Source of the DNA: UBA7803 sp041686955
Lineage (GTDB): Bacteria; Pseudomonadota; Gammaproteobacteria; Pseudomonadales; Azotimanducaceae
DNA length: 63,274 nucleotides
Direction: 5' to 3'
NCBI GenBank assembly: GCA_041686955.1
Contig: JAWLCV010000016.1
Location: 1 to 63,274 of the forward strand
Each line of letters opens with the position of its first letter. Position 1 is the first letter of the stretch. This document shows positions 25,910 to 40,585 of the stretch, piece by piece. The notes under the pieces are model-generated. The model was not told the DNA's origin. It saw only the letters and a list, made by a program, of their open reading frames with translations, and did no database searches. The position numbers and the translations under genes were made by a program.

Positions 25910-26190
25910 AGGCGCTCTCCATCACTCAACTCGCAGTTCAGACGACAAACGGCAGCCGCTCAGCCCCCTCCTTCTCCAGGGTTCTGTCGACCGCCGAACA
26001 CTCCGGGGATGTCGCCCCGGCCCCGCCCGGGCTCACACGAGGTGCCGCCCAAGGACAAGGACGGCGGATTTTACTGCCCGCCCCCCGACTGCACAAGGGG
26101 AATTCCTCCATCCGCGACCGTCCCTGCCGCGCGCTGGCGCGGCCCTTGCTTCTTTCGCTCCGGCTGCACGGATCTGGAAGGAGGCGAGCC
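25910..26190. other. Intergenic region between divergent infC and glgX
   Basis: About 280 bases with no credible gene. It must hold promoters for both the infC operon (minus) and glgX (plus). I see the infC ribosome-binding site at its left edge and a GGAAGGAGGCGAG ribosome-binding site before glgX at its right edge, but no clear sigma-70 hexamers and no remnant of thrS. Confidence 0.5.
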
Positions 26191-31646
<5,456 letters not shown>

Positions 31647-31654
<8 letters not shown>

Positions 31655-32804
31655 TCCACAACGCCTGGATCACGGCGCGGCCGATGACGCGCTCTTCGTC
31701 GGTGCGCAGCAGGTACACCGGACGGCTGCCCGGGGCGGAGATGCGGCCCGGGGCGTTGCACCGGTTCGCCTCGGGATCCAGCGCCACGTTCCACGCCGCC
31801 AGGCCCCGGACCACCCGCTCGCGCACCTCGGGCGCGTTGCTGCCGATGCCGCCGCCGAACGCCAGCGCGCCCTCGCCGCCCAGCAGGGTGAAATAGCCGC
31901 CGACGGTGAGGACGATGCGGTGACAGAACAGCGCCAGCGCCAGCTCGGCGTCCGCAGCGCCATCCCCCGCGGCCTTCGCCGCGGCCGCGGCCGCCAGGAC
32001 CTTGCGCATGTCCCCTTCCCCGCAGAGCCCTGTGAGGCCCGATCGGCGGGTGAGCTGCAGCTCGATCTCGTCGGCGGAATAGCCCGCATCCAGCAGCCGG
32101 AGCACGATGGCCGGATCCAGACTGCCGCACCGGGTGGCCATCACCAGCCCTTCGAGAGGCGTGTAGCCCATGGAGGTCTCCAGCGAACGCCCCGCCGCCA
32201 CGGCACACGCGGAGCAGCCGGCACCGAGCTGCAGGGTCACCGCGTTCACCCGCTCCACGGGAATCGCCTCGGCCTCGGCCAGCCCTTCCACCAGGGATTG
32301 GTGGGCGATGCCGTGGAAACCGTAGCGTTTGAGCATGAGCGCGCGCGTCAGCTCCGGCGGCAGCGGGTAGCGCATGGAGACCGCCGGGCGATTCGCGTGG
32401 AAGGCGGTGTCGAACACGGCGACGTTCGGCACCTCGGGATAGCGCCGGCGCACCTCGCCGAGCGCCGCCACCGCCGGCGCGTTGTGCAGCGGCGCCAGGG
32501 GGATCAGAGCGGTGAGGGAAGCCTCCACCGCATCGGTGACGACGGTGGGAGCCACCAGGTCCGGGCCGCCGTGAACCACTCGGTGGCCGAAGCCGTCCGG
32601 CGCGGGACCCAGGCGCTCCAGACCCTCGACGAGCACCTCCGCGATGGCACGGGAACCGTCGGACCGCCACTCGAGCTCCACCTGCCCGAGCCGCCGCGAC
32701 CGCCCGCCCGCCGCCTCCAGGGACGAAAGCTTCAGGGTGGACGAGCCCGCGTTCACCACCGTCACGCGTTTCGGCCGCTGGCGGATCACGTGGCTGCGGG
32801 CCAT
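31647..32804 (-). CDS. ackA: Acetate/propionate family kinase, divergent
   Basis: A 385-residue ASKHA-fold kinase that would convert acetyl phosphate and ADP to acetate and ATP. Conserved elements: VNAGSSTLKL, FGHRVVHGG, FDTAFHANRP, KRYGFHGIAHQSL, SMGYTPLEGLVMATRCGSLDP and FGGGIGSNAPEVR. The usual HLGNG motif reads QLGAG, so the catalytic-site histidine and the asparagine are replaced. It directly follows the phosphoketolase gene with a 19-base overlap, matching use of acetyl phosphate from that enzyme. The symbol is by family. Confidence 0.85.
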
Positions 32805-35152
32805 CGCCAGTTCTGGATCTCCGGCATGTCCTCGCCGTGCTCGTAGATGTAGTGACGATGCTCGATCAGCTTGTCACGGAGCGCCTGCTTGGCGTACGCC
32901 GCCTGGGGTCCCAGCTTCTCCACCCGGTCAATGACGTCGGCCACCAGGTCGTAACGGTCGATGTCGTTCAGCACCGCCATGTCGAAGGGTGTCGTGGTGG
33001 TGCCCTCCTCCTTGTAGCCCCGCACGTGGAGATTGGGGTGATTGGTGCGGCGGTAGGTGAGGCGGTGAATCAGCCAGGGATAACCGTGATAGGCGAAGAT
33101 GATGGGGCGGTCCCGGGTGAATATGGTGTCGAAATCCCGGTCCGCGAGGCCGTGCGGATGCTCCGACGCGGGCTGCAGGCTCATGAGGTCCACCACGTTC
33201 ACCACCCGGACCTTCAACTCGGGGAAGAACTCGCGCAGCAGGGACACCGCTGCCAGGGTCTCCAGGGTGGGCACGTCGCCGGCGCACCCCATCACCACGT
33301 CCGGCTCGCCCCCCTGATCGTTGCTGGCCCAATCCCAGATCCCCACCCCGGCCTCGCAGTGCTTGATGGCGGCCTCCATGGGCAGGAACTGAGGCTGCAA
33401 CTGCTTGCCGGCGACGATGACGTTGACGAAGTCCCGGGAGCGCAGGCAGCGGTCGGCCACGCACAGCAGGGTGTTGGCGTCCGGCGGCAGGTAGACCCGG
33501 ATCACGTCCGCTTTCTTGTTCACCACGTGGTCGATGAACCCCGGATCCTGATGACTGAAGCCGTTGTGGTCCTGGCGCCAGACGTGGGAAGTGAGCAGAT
33601 AGTTGAGCGAGGCGATGGGCCGCCGCCACGGAATGTCCCGGGTCACCTTCAGCCACTTGGCGTGCTGGTTGAACATGGAATCGACGATGTGGATGAAGGC
33701 CTCGTAACAGGAAAAGAAGCCGTGGCGGCCAGTGAGCAGGTAACCCTCCAGCCAGCCCTGGCACAGGTGCTCCGAGAGCACCTCCATCACCCGGCCGTCC
33801 GGCGACAGATGCTCGTCCACCGGCTCGAACGGGCCGGTGGACGTCTTGCCGGACACCTCGTACAGGGCGCCGAGCCGGTTCGAGGCCGTCTCGTCCGGGC
33901 CGAACACGCGGAAGTTACCGGTGGCGAGGTTGCGCTTCATCACGTCCCGCAGGAAGCCGCCGAGCACGCGCGTGGACTCGCTCATGGAAGATCCCGGCTG
34001 GGTCACCTCCACCGCATACTTGCGGAAGTCCGGCATGCGCAGGTTCTTCAGCAGCAGCCCGCCGTTGGCGTGCGGGTTCGCCCCCATGCGGCGGGGCCCC
34101 ACTGGCGCCAGCTCGGTGATCTCCGGCACCGGGCAGCCGTGCTCGTCGAACAACTCCTCGGGCCGATAACTCTGCAGCCAGCGGGCGAGCTCGTCGAGGC
34201 GCGCCGGCGCGTCCCGCAGATGAGCGAAAGGCACCTGGTGGGAGCGCCAGGTGCCCTCCACGGGCAGGCCGTCCACCTGCTCCGGGCCGGTCCAGCCCTT
34301 GGGGGTGCGCAGCACGATCATAGGCCACACCGGACGCTTGTCGAAGCCGTTGCTACGCGCTTCCTGCTGTATGGAGGCGATCTCGTCGAGCACCTCGTCC
34401 AGCGTCTCGGCCATCAGCCGATGCATGGTGTCCGGCTCGTCTCCCTCCACGAACCGGGGTGCGTAGCCGTAGCCCCGCAGAAGCTGCTCGAGCTCCTCCC
34501 GGGGCATGCGCGCCATGATGGTGGGGTTGGCGATCTTCCAGCCGTTCAGGTGCAGAATGGGCAGCACGGCGCCGTCACGCACGGGGTTCAGGAACTTGTT
34601 GCCGTGCCAGCTTGCCGCCAGCGGCCCCGTCTCGGCCTCGCCGTCGCCGATCACGCAGGCGGCCACCAGCTCCGGGTTGTCGAACACCGCGCCGTAGGCG
34701 TGCGCCAGCACGTAGCCCAGCTCGCCGCCCTCGTGGATGGAGCCGGGCGTCTCCGGCGCCACGTGGCTGGGCACGCCGCCGGGAAACGAGAACTGCTTGA
34801 ACAGCCGCGCCATGCCCTCCGCATCCCGGGAGACCTCCGGATAGATCTCGCTGTAGGTGCCTTCGAGCCAGGTGCTGGCCACCAGGGCCGGCCCGCCATG
34901 GCCAGGGCCGGTGAGGTAGATCATGTCCAGGTCACGCTCGTTGATGACCCGGTTGAGGTGCACGTAGAGGAAGCTGAGCCCGGGGGTGGTGCCCCAATGC
35001 CCCAGCAGGCGCGGCTTGACGTGCTCCACCGTCAGGGGCTCCCGCAGCAGCGGGTTCGCCATGAGGTAGATCTGCCCGACGGACAGGTAGTTGGCCGCCC
35101 GCCACCACGCGTCCATGCGGCGCAGCAGATCGTCGTCCACACGGGGTGCCAT
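32786..35152 (-). CDS. xfp: Phosphoketolase family protein
   Basis: A 788-residue thiamine-diphosphate enzyme splitting xylulose-5-phosphate (and perhaps fructose-6-phosphate) into acetyl phosphate and an aldose phosphate. Family signatures: YLSVGQIYLMANPLLREPL, LLGHWGTTPGLSFLYVHLNR, LTGPGHGGPALVAS, the ThDP motif VIGDGEAETGPLAASWHGNKF, and SYEAFIHIVDSMFNQHAKWLK. It begins a coupled operon xfp-ackA-treS. Dual substrate use is typical of the family but not shown by sequence. Confidence 0.95.
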   Translation of the reverse strand: MAPRVDDDLLRRMDAWWRAANYLSVGQIYLMANPLLREPLTVEHVKPRLLGHWGTTPGLSFLYVHLNRVINERDLDMIYLTGPGHGGPALVASTWLEGTYSEIYPEVSRDAEGMARLFKQFSFPGGVPSHVAPETPGSIHEGGELGYVLAHAYGAVFDNPELVAACVIGDGEAETGPLAASWHGNKFLNPVRDGAVLPILHLNGWKIANPTIMARMPREELEQLLRGYGYAPRFVEGDEPDTMHRLMAETLDEVLDEIASIQQEARSNGFDKRPVWPMIVLRTPKGWTGPEQVDGLPVEGTWRSHQVPFAHLRDAPARLDELARWLQSYRPEELFDEHGCPVPEITELAPVGPRRMGANPHANGGLLLKNLRMPDFRKYAVEVTQPGSSMSESTRVLGGFLRDVMKRNLATGNFRVFGPDETASNRLGALYEVSGKTSTGPFEPVDEHLSPDGRVMEVLSEHLCQGWLEGYLLTGRHGFFSCYEAFIHIVDSMFNQHAKWLKVTRDIPWRRPIASLNYLLTSHVWRQDHNGFSHQDPGFIDHVVNKKADVIRVYLPPDANTLLCVADRCLRSRDFVNVIVAGKQLQPQFLPMEAAIKHCEAGVGIWDWASNDQGGEPDVVMGCAGDVPTLETLAAVSLLREFFPELKVRVVNVVDLMSLQPASEHPHGLADRDFDTIFTRDRPIIFAYHGYPWLIHRLTYRRTNHPNLHVRGYKEEGTTTTPFDMAVLNDIDRYDLVADVIDRVEKLGPQAAYAKQALRDKLIEHRHYIYEHGEDMPEIQNWRWPAAT

Positions 35153-35243
35153 GGTTCACCGTCCCCGGCATTCCGCCGCCTTGCCCAGGAACGACCCACG
35201 GTGCCGGATTCACCGCTGGTCGGCCAGGAAGTTGCTCAATCCC

Positions 35244-37535
35244 CTACCAGGACCAGCGCACTCCCAGCACGGGCATCGTGGGCAGCAGGCGCCGGGCGTG
35301 GGGTACCAGCACGCCGCCCTCGCTCCGGTAGCGGTAACCGCCGATGTGGTCTTCCACCGTGGCGTTCGTCAGGTCCAGGTACATCTCCAGCGCGCTGCGG
35401 CCGAAGTCGAAGCGCCTCGCCGCATGCAGGTCCAGAGAAAAGTACCGGGGCAGGCGGCGGTCGTAGAGACGCCGGTCGTCGCTGAGCGGAGCCGTCAACA
35501 GGGAAGTCGTGGGCCAGCCGTCGTGCAACGTGGCGCGCACGCCCAGTCGCCAGCGGCCGGGGCGCCAGTCGACGCCCACAGTGCCGGTGCGCCGCTGCTC
35601 CCAGGGCCGCGGCCGCCAGGCGCCGTCCACGCGTTCCTCGGCACGCGCCAGGGCCAGGGCCAGGGACCAGCGCAGGGTCGGGCTCTGCCGATACTCCACC
35701 AAGGCCTCGCCGCCGTAGGACCGGGCCTCGTCCGGTGCCACCCGCACCCGGTCGGCGTGCAGCTCGGGCAACAGCACCCAGGGGTTGTAGATGTTGTCGA
35801 AGCGCACCCAGGGCCGGTCGACGCGCCGGAAGTAGGCGTCCGTGCGCAGCCGAAGACTCGGGAGCGGCCACCAGTCCAGCCCCACGCTCACCGCATCGGC
35901 GCTCTGTGGCGCGTTCAGCTCCAGCAACCCATCGTCGAGCTGCAGCTCGTAGAGGTTCTGATGCTGCGTGTAACGGCCCACGTCCAGGTAGGCACGCAGC
36001 GACGCGTCCGGCCGGTAGGCGATCTGCAGCCGCGGACTCCAGCGCACGTCGTGCACGGGATCCATGTCCTGCAGGTCGTAACGCAACCCGTATTCGAGCG
36101 TCCACCTCGAGCCCAGCCGCTGCTCGGCAGTGAGGTAGGCGCCGAGCGCCGAGCCGTCCCGCTTCGCCTCGAGATTCCGATCCAACTGCCCCGCAACGTG
36201 CAGGGGCAATGCGAGCTCCCCGTACCGTGCCGCCAGCTCCGCCTCGAACTCGCCGGCCTGATGCTGCCCCTCCGCCCCGGCGCGGATCGACCAGCGATCG
36301 CTCAGCCGCCAGTCGAGCCCCGAGCTCAGCGCGTAGACCGTGAACGCGCGCTCGTCGTCCAGCTCGCCGACCGCGTCCACCGGGTCGTCGAGGATCCCGC
36401 TGCGGTCGTGGCTCGCCTTGGTATAGCTGGCGGACAGGTCCAGCTCCGCGCGCGCCGCCAGCCGGCGGCGGCCGCGCAGCCAGAGCGCGAGGCCGTGATC
36501 GTCGCCCTTGGCCCGCTCCCCGGCGGCGCCGTCTTGCAGGCTCAGCTCGTCGTTGCCGTGCATCAGCCCCGCCGTGATCTCGGCCGCCTCCCCCTGCCAC
36601 TGCACACGCGCCAGCTCGTCGTGGAACTGCGGGTCGCCGTAGTCGTGCTCGAGCTGTCCCAGCACGTGGTCGAGCAGGCTGCGCCGGGCAGAGGCCAGCC
36701 ACTGGGTCCGGCCGCTGCGGCCGCGCGCGTGGGTCGAGGCCGTCACCATACTCAGGTCCGCCTGCCCCTGAAACGATGCGGTGGCGTCTGCAAGCTGCAT
36801 GTCCACCACTGCGCTCATGCGCGATCCGAACACGGCGGGGAACCCGCCCTGGTAGACGTCGACGGTGTCCACGGCGGCGGGATCCACGACGCCGAACAAG
36901 GCGTGAAAGTCCGCCAGATGGAACGGCTCGAGGAGTTCCACGCCGTCGAGCAGGTAGGTGACCTCGTTGCTGTCGCCCCCGCGGACGTGGTGGCGCGCAC
37001 CGACGCCCATGGAGGCCTGGCCGGGAAGCTGGTTGACGGCGCGCAGCACGTCGCGTCCCAGGGCGGGAATTCCGGCGAGCTCCTCGTGGCTCAGGTTTCG
37101 CACGGCGTACCCGTCACGAACGAGCCGGTAGCGGGGCGCCGTCACCCGGACCTCCTCGAGCAGCGCCGGACCGGGCTCGTGGGCCACAGGGGCGCCAGCC
37201 GTCGCCGGGTCGCCGGAGCGTTGCACCACGTACCAGAGCTCTCCGTCCGCCCGTTGCAGGCCGAGACCGAACGGTGCGAGCAACGCGTCGGCCTGCGCCA
37301 CCAACGGTGCCGCCTCATCCGGAATCGGGCCGGCGCGATACTCGGGCTTCACCAGCGCGGTGGAGAAAACCAGCTTGAGACCGCGGTCGCGCAGCGCGTC
37401 CAGCGCTGCCGCCAGAGACTGCTCGCCGGCGTCCGCGGCCACGGCGGCCGCGGCCTCGCCGGGGACCACGACGGCGAGGGCGAGCGCGAGGGCGAGGATC
37501 AGCAGGGCGATCGAGGGTCCGAGCCGGACCGGCAT
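35244..37535 (-). CDS. TonB-dependent outer-membrane receptor with N-terminal STN domain
   Basis: A 763-residue receptor. Signal peptide (about 1-33), STN signalling domain (about 35-105: SLAAALDALRDRGLKLVFS, LVAQADALLAPFGLGLQ), a short linker with the TonB-box-like EEVRVTAPRY, the plug (LPGQASMGVGARHHVRGGDSNEVTYLLDGVELL), then a 22-strand-type barrel ending in VRWSW with a terminal aromatic. The STN domain and upstream FecR and ECF sigma genes mark a transducer that reports ligand binding to the sigma factor. The ligand is unknown. Confidence 0.93.
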   Translation of the reverse strand: MPVRLGPSIALLILALALALAVVVPGEAAAAVAADAGEQSLAAALDALRDRGLKLVFSTALVKPEYRAGPIPDEAAPLVAQADALLAPFGLGLQRADGELWYVVQRSGDPATAGAPVAHEPGPALLEEVRVTAPRYRLVRDGYAVRNLSHEELAGIPALGRDVLRAVNQLPGQASMGVGARHHVRGGDSNEVTYLLDGVELLEPFHLADFHALFGVVDPAAVDTVDVYQGGFPAVFGSRMSAVVDMQLADATASFQGQADLSMVTASTHARGRSGRTQWLASARRSLLDHVLGQLEHDYGDPQFHDELARVQWQGEAAEITAGLMHGNDELSLQDGAAGERAKGDDHGLALWLRGRRRLAARAELDLSASYTKASHDRSGILDDPVDAVGELDDERAFTVYALSSGLDWRLSDRWSIRAGAEGQHQAGEFEAELAARYGELALPLHVAGQLDRNLEAKRDGSALGAYLTAEQRLGSRWTLEYGLRYDLQDMDPVHDVRWSPRLQIAYRPDASLRAYLDVGRYTQHQNLYELQLDDGLLELNAPQSADAVSVGLDWWPLPSLRLRTDAYFRRVDRPWVRFDNIYNPWVLLPELHADRVRVAPDEARSYGGEALVEYRQSPTLRWSLALALARAEERVDGAWRPRPWEQRRTGTVGVDWRPGRWRLGVRATLHDGWPTTSLLTAPLSDDRRLYDRRLPRYFSLDLHAARRFDFGRSALEMYLDLTNATVEDHIGGYRYRSEGGVLVPHARRLLPTMPVLGVRWSW

Positions 37536-37571
37536 GGGGCTTACCGCTGCTTGGGAACGCAGCGGCGCAGT

Positions 37572-38513
37572 CTACTGACTATCCTCCGGAGATTGAAATC
37601 CGACCACCAGCCGTTCGACCTCGGGATGCAGGCGGGCCAGCGCCGTCGTGGCGAGAACCACCTCCAGCGCCTGCTCGGGCCCCACGTCCTCGAGATCGCC
37701 CTCGAGACGCACCTGGCTCGCCCAGGCCTCCACCTCCGGGGTAGCGAATTCCAACGGCTTGCCCAGATCCCGCGCCACCGCCCGGAGCAGCGGCACGAGC
37801 CGGCGCTCCCGGTAACCGGGATGGGCCCGGTGGGTCCACGCCCAGCGGCTCGCCGCCGCGGGCTCGGGCCGGGCGATGATCCGCTCCGCGCTCACGGTGA
37901 CCACCTCGCCTCGATGGTCGCCGAGGGAACGGGCCGTGTACGTGCCATGGGCCGTGGCCACCGCCGCCGCACCTTCGCGCAGGGCCACTTCCAGGGTCTC
38001 GCCCTCCAGGGTCACCAGGAACGTGGTGCCGATGTCCCGGACCACCCCCATGGGCGTTCGCACCTCGAGGCCGGTGCGGCCGCCGGTGGCCACGTAGAGC
38101 GAGCCGGCTTCGAGCTGCAGGGTCGCCGGCCGGAGCCAGGTGAGACGGGTGTCCTCCCGCAGCCTCAGCTCCAAGCCCTGGTCCGTCACCAGCCGCGTGG
38201 GTCCGTCCACCGTCAGCCGGGCGCGGGGCGGCACCACGATGCTACCTCCGCGATGCAGCGCGCCGTCGATCCACAGGCCATGAGACTCGGCGACATACAC
38301 CTCCACGGGCTCCACCCGAAGGGTCACCAGCAGCCCCGCGGCCACTGCCAACATGAGGGTGGCCGCCAACGCCAGCGGCAGCCGCCAGCGGCGGCGCTTG
38401 TGACGCCGCCACTCGTTCTCCACCGCCGCCAGCACCCGGGCGCGCACCTCGTCGGGCGGCTCGCGGCGCGGCTCGTGCCGCCGCAACAGGGACTGGAGGT
38501 CCTGATGTTCCAC
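37572..38513 (-). CDS. FecR family anti-sigma/sigma-regulator protein
   Basis: A 313-residue inner-membrane regulator from a GTG start one base after the sigma-factor stop. A cytoplasmic N-terminal segment (about 1-40) precedes one transmembrane helix (RLPLALAATLMLAVAAGLLVTL, split by charge) and the periplasmic FecR domain (LEAGSLYVATGG, VRTPMGVVRDIGTTFLVT). The C-terminal part (about 230-305, LVPLLRAVARDLGKPLEFA...EQALEVVL) resembles a secretin/TonB short N-terminal domain, which would pair with the receptor STN domain. Confidence 0.9.
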   Translation of the reverse strand: MEHQDLQSLLRRHEPRREPPDEVRARVLAAVENEWRRHKRRRWRLPLALAATLMLAVAAGLLVTLRVEPVEVYVAESHGLWIDGALHRGGSIVVPPRARLTVDGPTRLVTDQGLELRLREDTRLTWLRPATLQLEAGSLYVATGGRTGLEVRTPMGVVRDIGTTFLVTLEGETLEVALREGAAAVATAHGTYTARSLGDHRGEVVTVSAERIIARPEPAAASRWAWTHRAHPGYRERRLVPLLRAVARDLGKPLEFATPEVEAWASQVRLEGDLEDVGPEQALEVVLATTALARLHPEVERLVVGFQSPEDSQ

Positions 38514-38514
38514 C

Positions 38515-39126
38515 TCAGCCGCCTCCCTGGCCCTTTGACGAGCCGAACCCGGCGACCTCGTCGGCGAGGTACGCATACTGCTTGCGGAAGGCGCTCCGCG
38601 CCCGGGCCAGCATGGACTGCACCGCCACTGGGGTGGTTGCGAGCCGGCCGGCGATTTCCTCCACGCTGTAGCCTTCCATGTACTTGAGCTCGAGCACGCG
38701 ACCGTACTCGCCGGGCAGGTGATCCAGGATGAGCTGCACCACCGCCTGTCCCTGGCTTCGCGCCGCCAGACGCTCGGGCGCCAGGTCCGGATCCGCCGCC
38801 AGCGATTCGATCTCCGCGCGCACGCCCTCGTGATCGTCGAGCGGCACCACGTTGCCATGGCGCGCCTGCTGGCGGTAATGGGCGCTGATCTCGCGGCGCG
38901 CGATCTGGCACAGCCAGGTGAGCAGGCTGGCTTCGCCGCGGTAGCTGGCTATGTGGCGAATGCTATTGATGAGCACCGTCTGGGTGACCTCCTCCGCCGC
39001 ATCCTCGGCGAGCCGCCGGCTGCAGAAGCGGTAGACGCGGGGAAAGTATCGGTCGAAGAACAGCCGGAACGCCGCGTCCCGCCCCGCAACCATTCGCTTC
39101 GCCAGTTCCCGATCCGACTGATGCAT
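38515..39126 (-). CDS. ECF-type RNA polymerase sigma factor
   Basis: A 203-residue sigma-70 family ECF factor. Region 2 (RDAAFRLFFDRYFPRVYRFCSRRL, EEVTQTVLINSI, LLTWLCQIARREI) and region 4 (LDHLPGEYGRVLELKYMEGYSVEEIAGRLATTPVAVQSMLARAR) are complete. With the downstream FecR and TonB-receptor genes it forms a surface-signalling module of the FecI-FecR-FecA type. Its own promoter region contains a 12-bp palindrome shared with the divergent methyltransferase gene. Confidence 0.93.
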   Translation of the reverse strand: MHQSDRELAKRMVAGRDAAFRLFFDRYFPRVYRFCSRRLAEDAAEEVTQTVLINSIRHIASYRGEASLLTWLCQIARREISAHYRQQARHGNVVPLDDHEGVRAEIESLAADPDLAPERLAARSQGQAVVQLILDHLPGEYGRVLELKYMEGYSVEEIAGRLATTPVAVQSMLARARSAFRKQYAYLADEVAGFGSSKGQGGG

Positions 39127-39174
39127 ATCGCGTCATAGTGCCATTGCCAGGGGTTTGACGCGCCGCGGCGGCAG

Positions 39175-39212
39175 AATCAATCGCGGCGCGCCGGGCGCCT
39201 CCGCGATTGATT
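39175..39212. promoter_or_regulatory. Long palindrome in the divergent promoter region
   Basis: AATCAATCGCGG - 14 bases - CCGCGATTGATT is a perfect 12-bp inverted repeat lying between the divergent sigma-factor and methyltransferase genes. TTTT follows on the plus strand. Because it precedes rather than follows genes on both sides, an operator or leader hairpin is more likely than a terminator. Confidence 0.5.
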
Positions 39213-39241
39213 TTCCGGTTTCGCGCCGTCCAACGCTCATC

Positions 39242-39919
39242 ATGCAGGGACGAACCGGGATCCGCGTGTCGAAGATCGATCACTACGCGCCCGAGAGGGC
39301 GCGCCACTACCAGGCGCACCACCGCAAGAGCCCGAGAACCCGGCTCACCACCTGGCGGGAGCGCCACTGCCTGTATCTGGCGCTGCGGGATGCCGGGTTC
39401 CCGCGCGGCGTGCTCGATCTGCCCTGCGGCACGGGCCGATTCTGGCCCGCGTTCGCGGCGGCCGGCGTGACCGAGCTCATCGCCGCCGACGGCAGTCCCG
39501 GCATGCTGGAGGTGGCGGAAGGCAACCGCCTCGGCGCGGGCCTGCCCGCACAGCTCCTGCAGATGTCGGCGTTCGACATCCCCCTGCCCGAGGCCAGTGT
39601 GGACGCCGCGGCGTGCCTGCGCTTCTACCACCACCTCTCCATGGTCGAAGACCGCCACCGCCTGCTGTCGGAGCTGAAACGGGTGTCCCGGCGCCACGTC
39701 GTGATCTCCCTGTGGGTCGACGGCAACCTCGCGGGCAATCGGCGCCTGCGCAAGCCGCCCCCGCCACCCGTGCCGGGCTACGGGCGCCGGCTGTGCCGGC
39801 GCCGCGACGAGGTGGAGGCCGAGTTCCGCCGGGCGGGGCTACGAATCCTCGGGCACTACGACGCGTGGCCCAAGCTCGCCATGTGGCGGACCTATCTGCT
39901 GGAACATGAGCCCGCCTGA
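39242..39919 (+). CDS. Class I SAM-dependent methyltransferase
   Basis: A 225-residue methyltransferase of the Methyltransf_11 type from the ATG at 39242. Motif I VLDLPCGTGRFWPAF (about residues 59-73), motif II region LIAADGSPGMLEVA, and motif III ACLRFYHHLSMVEDRHRLLSELKRVSRRHVVISLW. The substrate is unknown. It overlaps the kinase gene by 14 bases and begins a seven-gene co-directional run. Confidence 0.87.
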   Translation: MQGRTGIRVSKIDHYAPERARHYQAHHRKSPRTRLTTWRERHCLYLALRDAGFPRGVLDLPCGTGRFWPAFAAAGVTELIAADGSPGMLEVAEGNRLGAGLPAQLLQMSAFDIPLPEASVDAAACLRFYHHLSMVEDRHRLLSELKRVSRRHVVISLWVDGNLAGNRRLRKPPPPPVPGYGRRLCRRRDEVEAEFRRAGLRILGHYDAWPKLAMWRTYLLEHEPA

Positions 39920-40556
39920 CCGCGTCCTGGTGAAAGCGCCGCAGAGCCGGCGAGGCCGGGGCGTGAGCACCGTTCACCTCGAGCCGGCGAGCCGGTGGGG
40001 CGGCGGCGAGGGGCGCGTCTACGTGAAGCGACAGAGCGGCTACTACTGCCGGCCGCCGTGGCGGGGCTTCCGCCGGACGCCGACCTTGCGCCGCGAGCTG
40101 CGCGGCCTGGCGGCGTGCCGGAATCTGGGCATCCCGGCGCCGCGGGTCGTGAGCTATCGGCAATGGAACGGCGACGCGGAGCTCGTGCTCGCCGAGGTCG
40201 AGGGCCTGCCGCTGGACCAGGCGCTGGAACGGTGCTCCGCGGCGGAGCGCGCCGCCATCGTGGGCAACGTCGCCAGCCTCATCGGCCGGCTGCATCGCGC
40301 CGGTTGGACCCACGGTGCGCTCTACCCCCACCACATCCTGGTCGGCGCCGCCCCCGACCACCGGGTGGCCTTCATCGACCTGGAAAAGGCCCGTCGCAAC
40401 CCGCTGCGGCGCCGCAGCGACCTCGCCCGATTCTGGCGGCACGACCGCCAGTTGCAGCCGGACGAACGGGCCCTGTTTCAGCGCCGCTACCGCTCTGCCT
40501 TGCGGCTCGGACAGGGCATGTCTCGGATACATTCGGTAACGAATTCGCGCGATTGA
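39906..40556 (+). CDS. InaA/WaaP-type kinase-like protein
   Basis: A 216-residue protein-kinase-fold enzyme of the lipopolysaccharide kinase (InaA/Kdo) group: VYVKRQSGYY (beta-3 lysine), TLRRELRGLAACRNLGIPAP (glutamate), the catalytic loop LHRAGWTHGALYPHHIL, and FIDLEKARR replacing DFG. Relatives phosphorylate lipopolysaccharide sugars. The catalytic loop has H-G-A instead of H-x-D, common in this group. It is coupled to the methyltransferase gene. Confidence 0.85.
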   Translation: MSPPDRVLVKAPQSRRGRGVSTVHLEPASRWGGGEGRVYVKRQSGYYCRPPWRGFRRTPTLRRELRGLAACRNLGIPAPRVVSYRQWNGDAELVLAEVEGLPLDQALERCSAAERAAIVGNVASLIGRLHRAGWTHGALYPHHILVGAAPDHRVAFIDLEKARRNPLRRRSDLARFWRHDRQLQPDERALFQRRYRSALRLGQGMSRIHSVTNSRD

Positions 40557-40585
40557 TCCTGCGCCGCGGCCGCCTCTAACGGGAC

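Noticed and set aside
39175..39212. Palindrome as a rho-independent terminator
   Set aside because: It lies upstream of genes on both strands, so there is no transcript for it to end unless there is antisense read-through.
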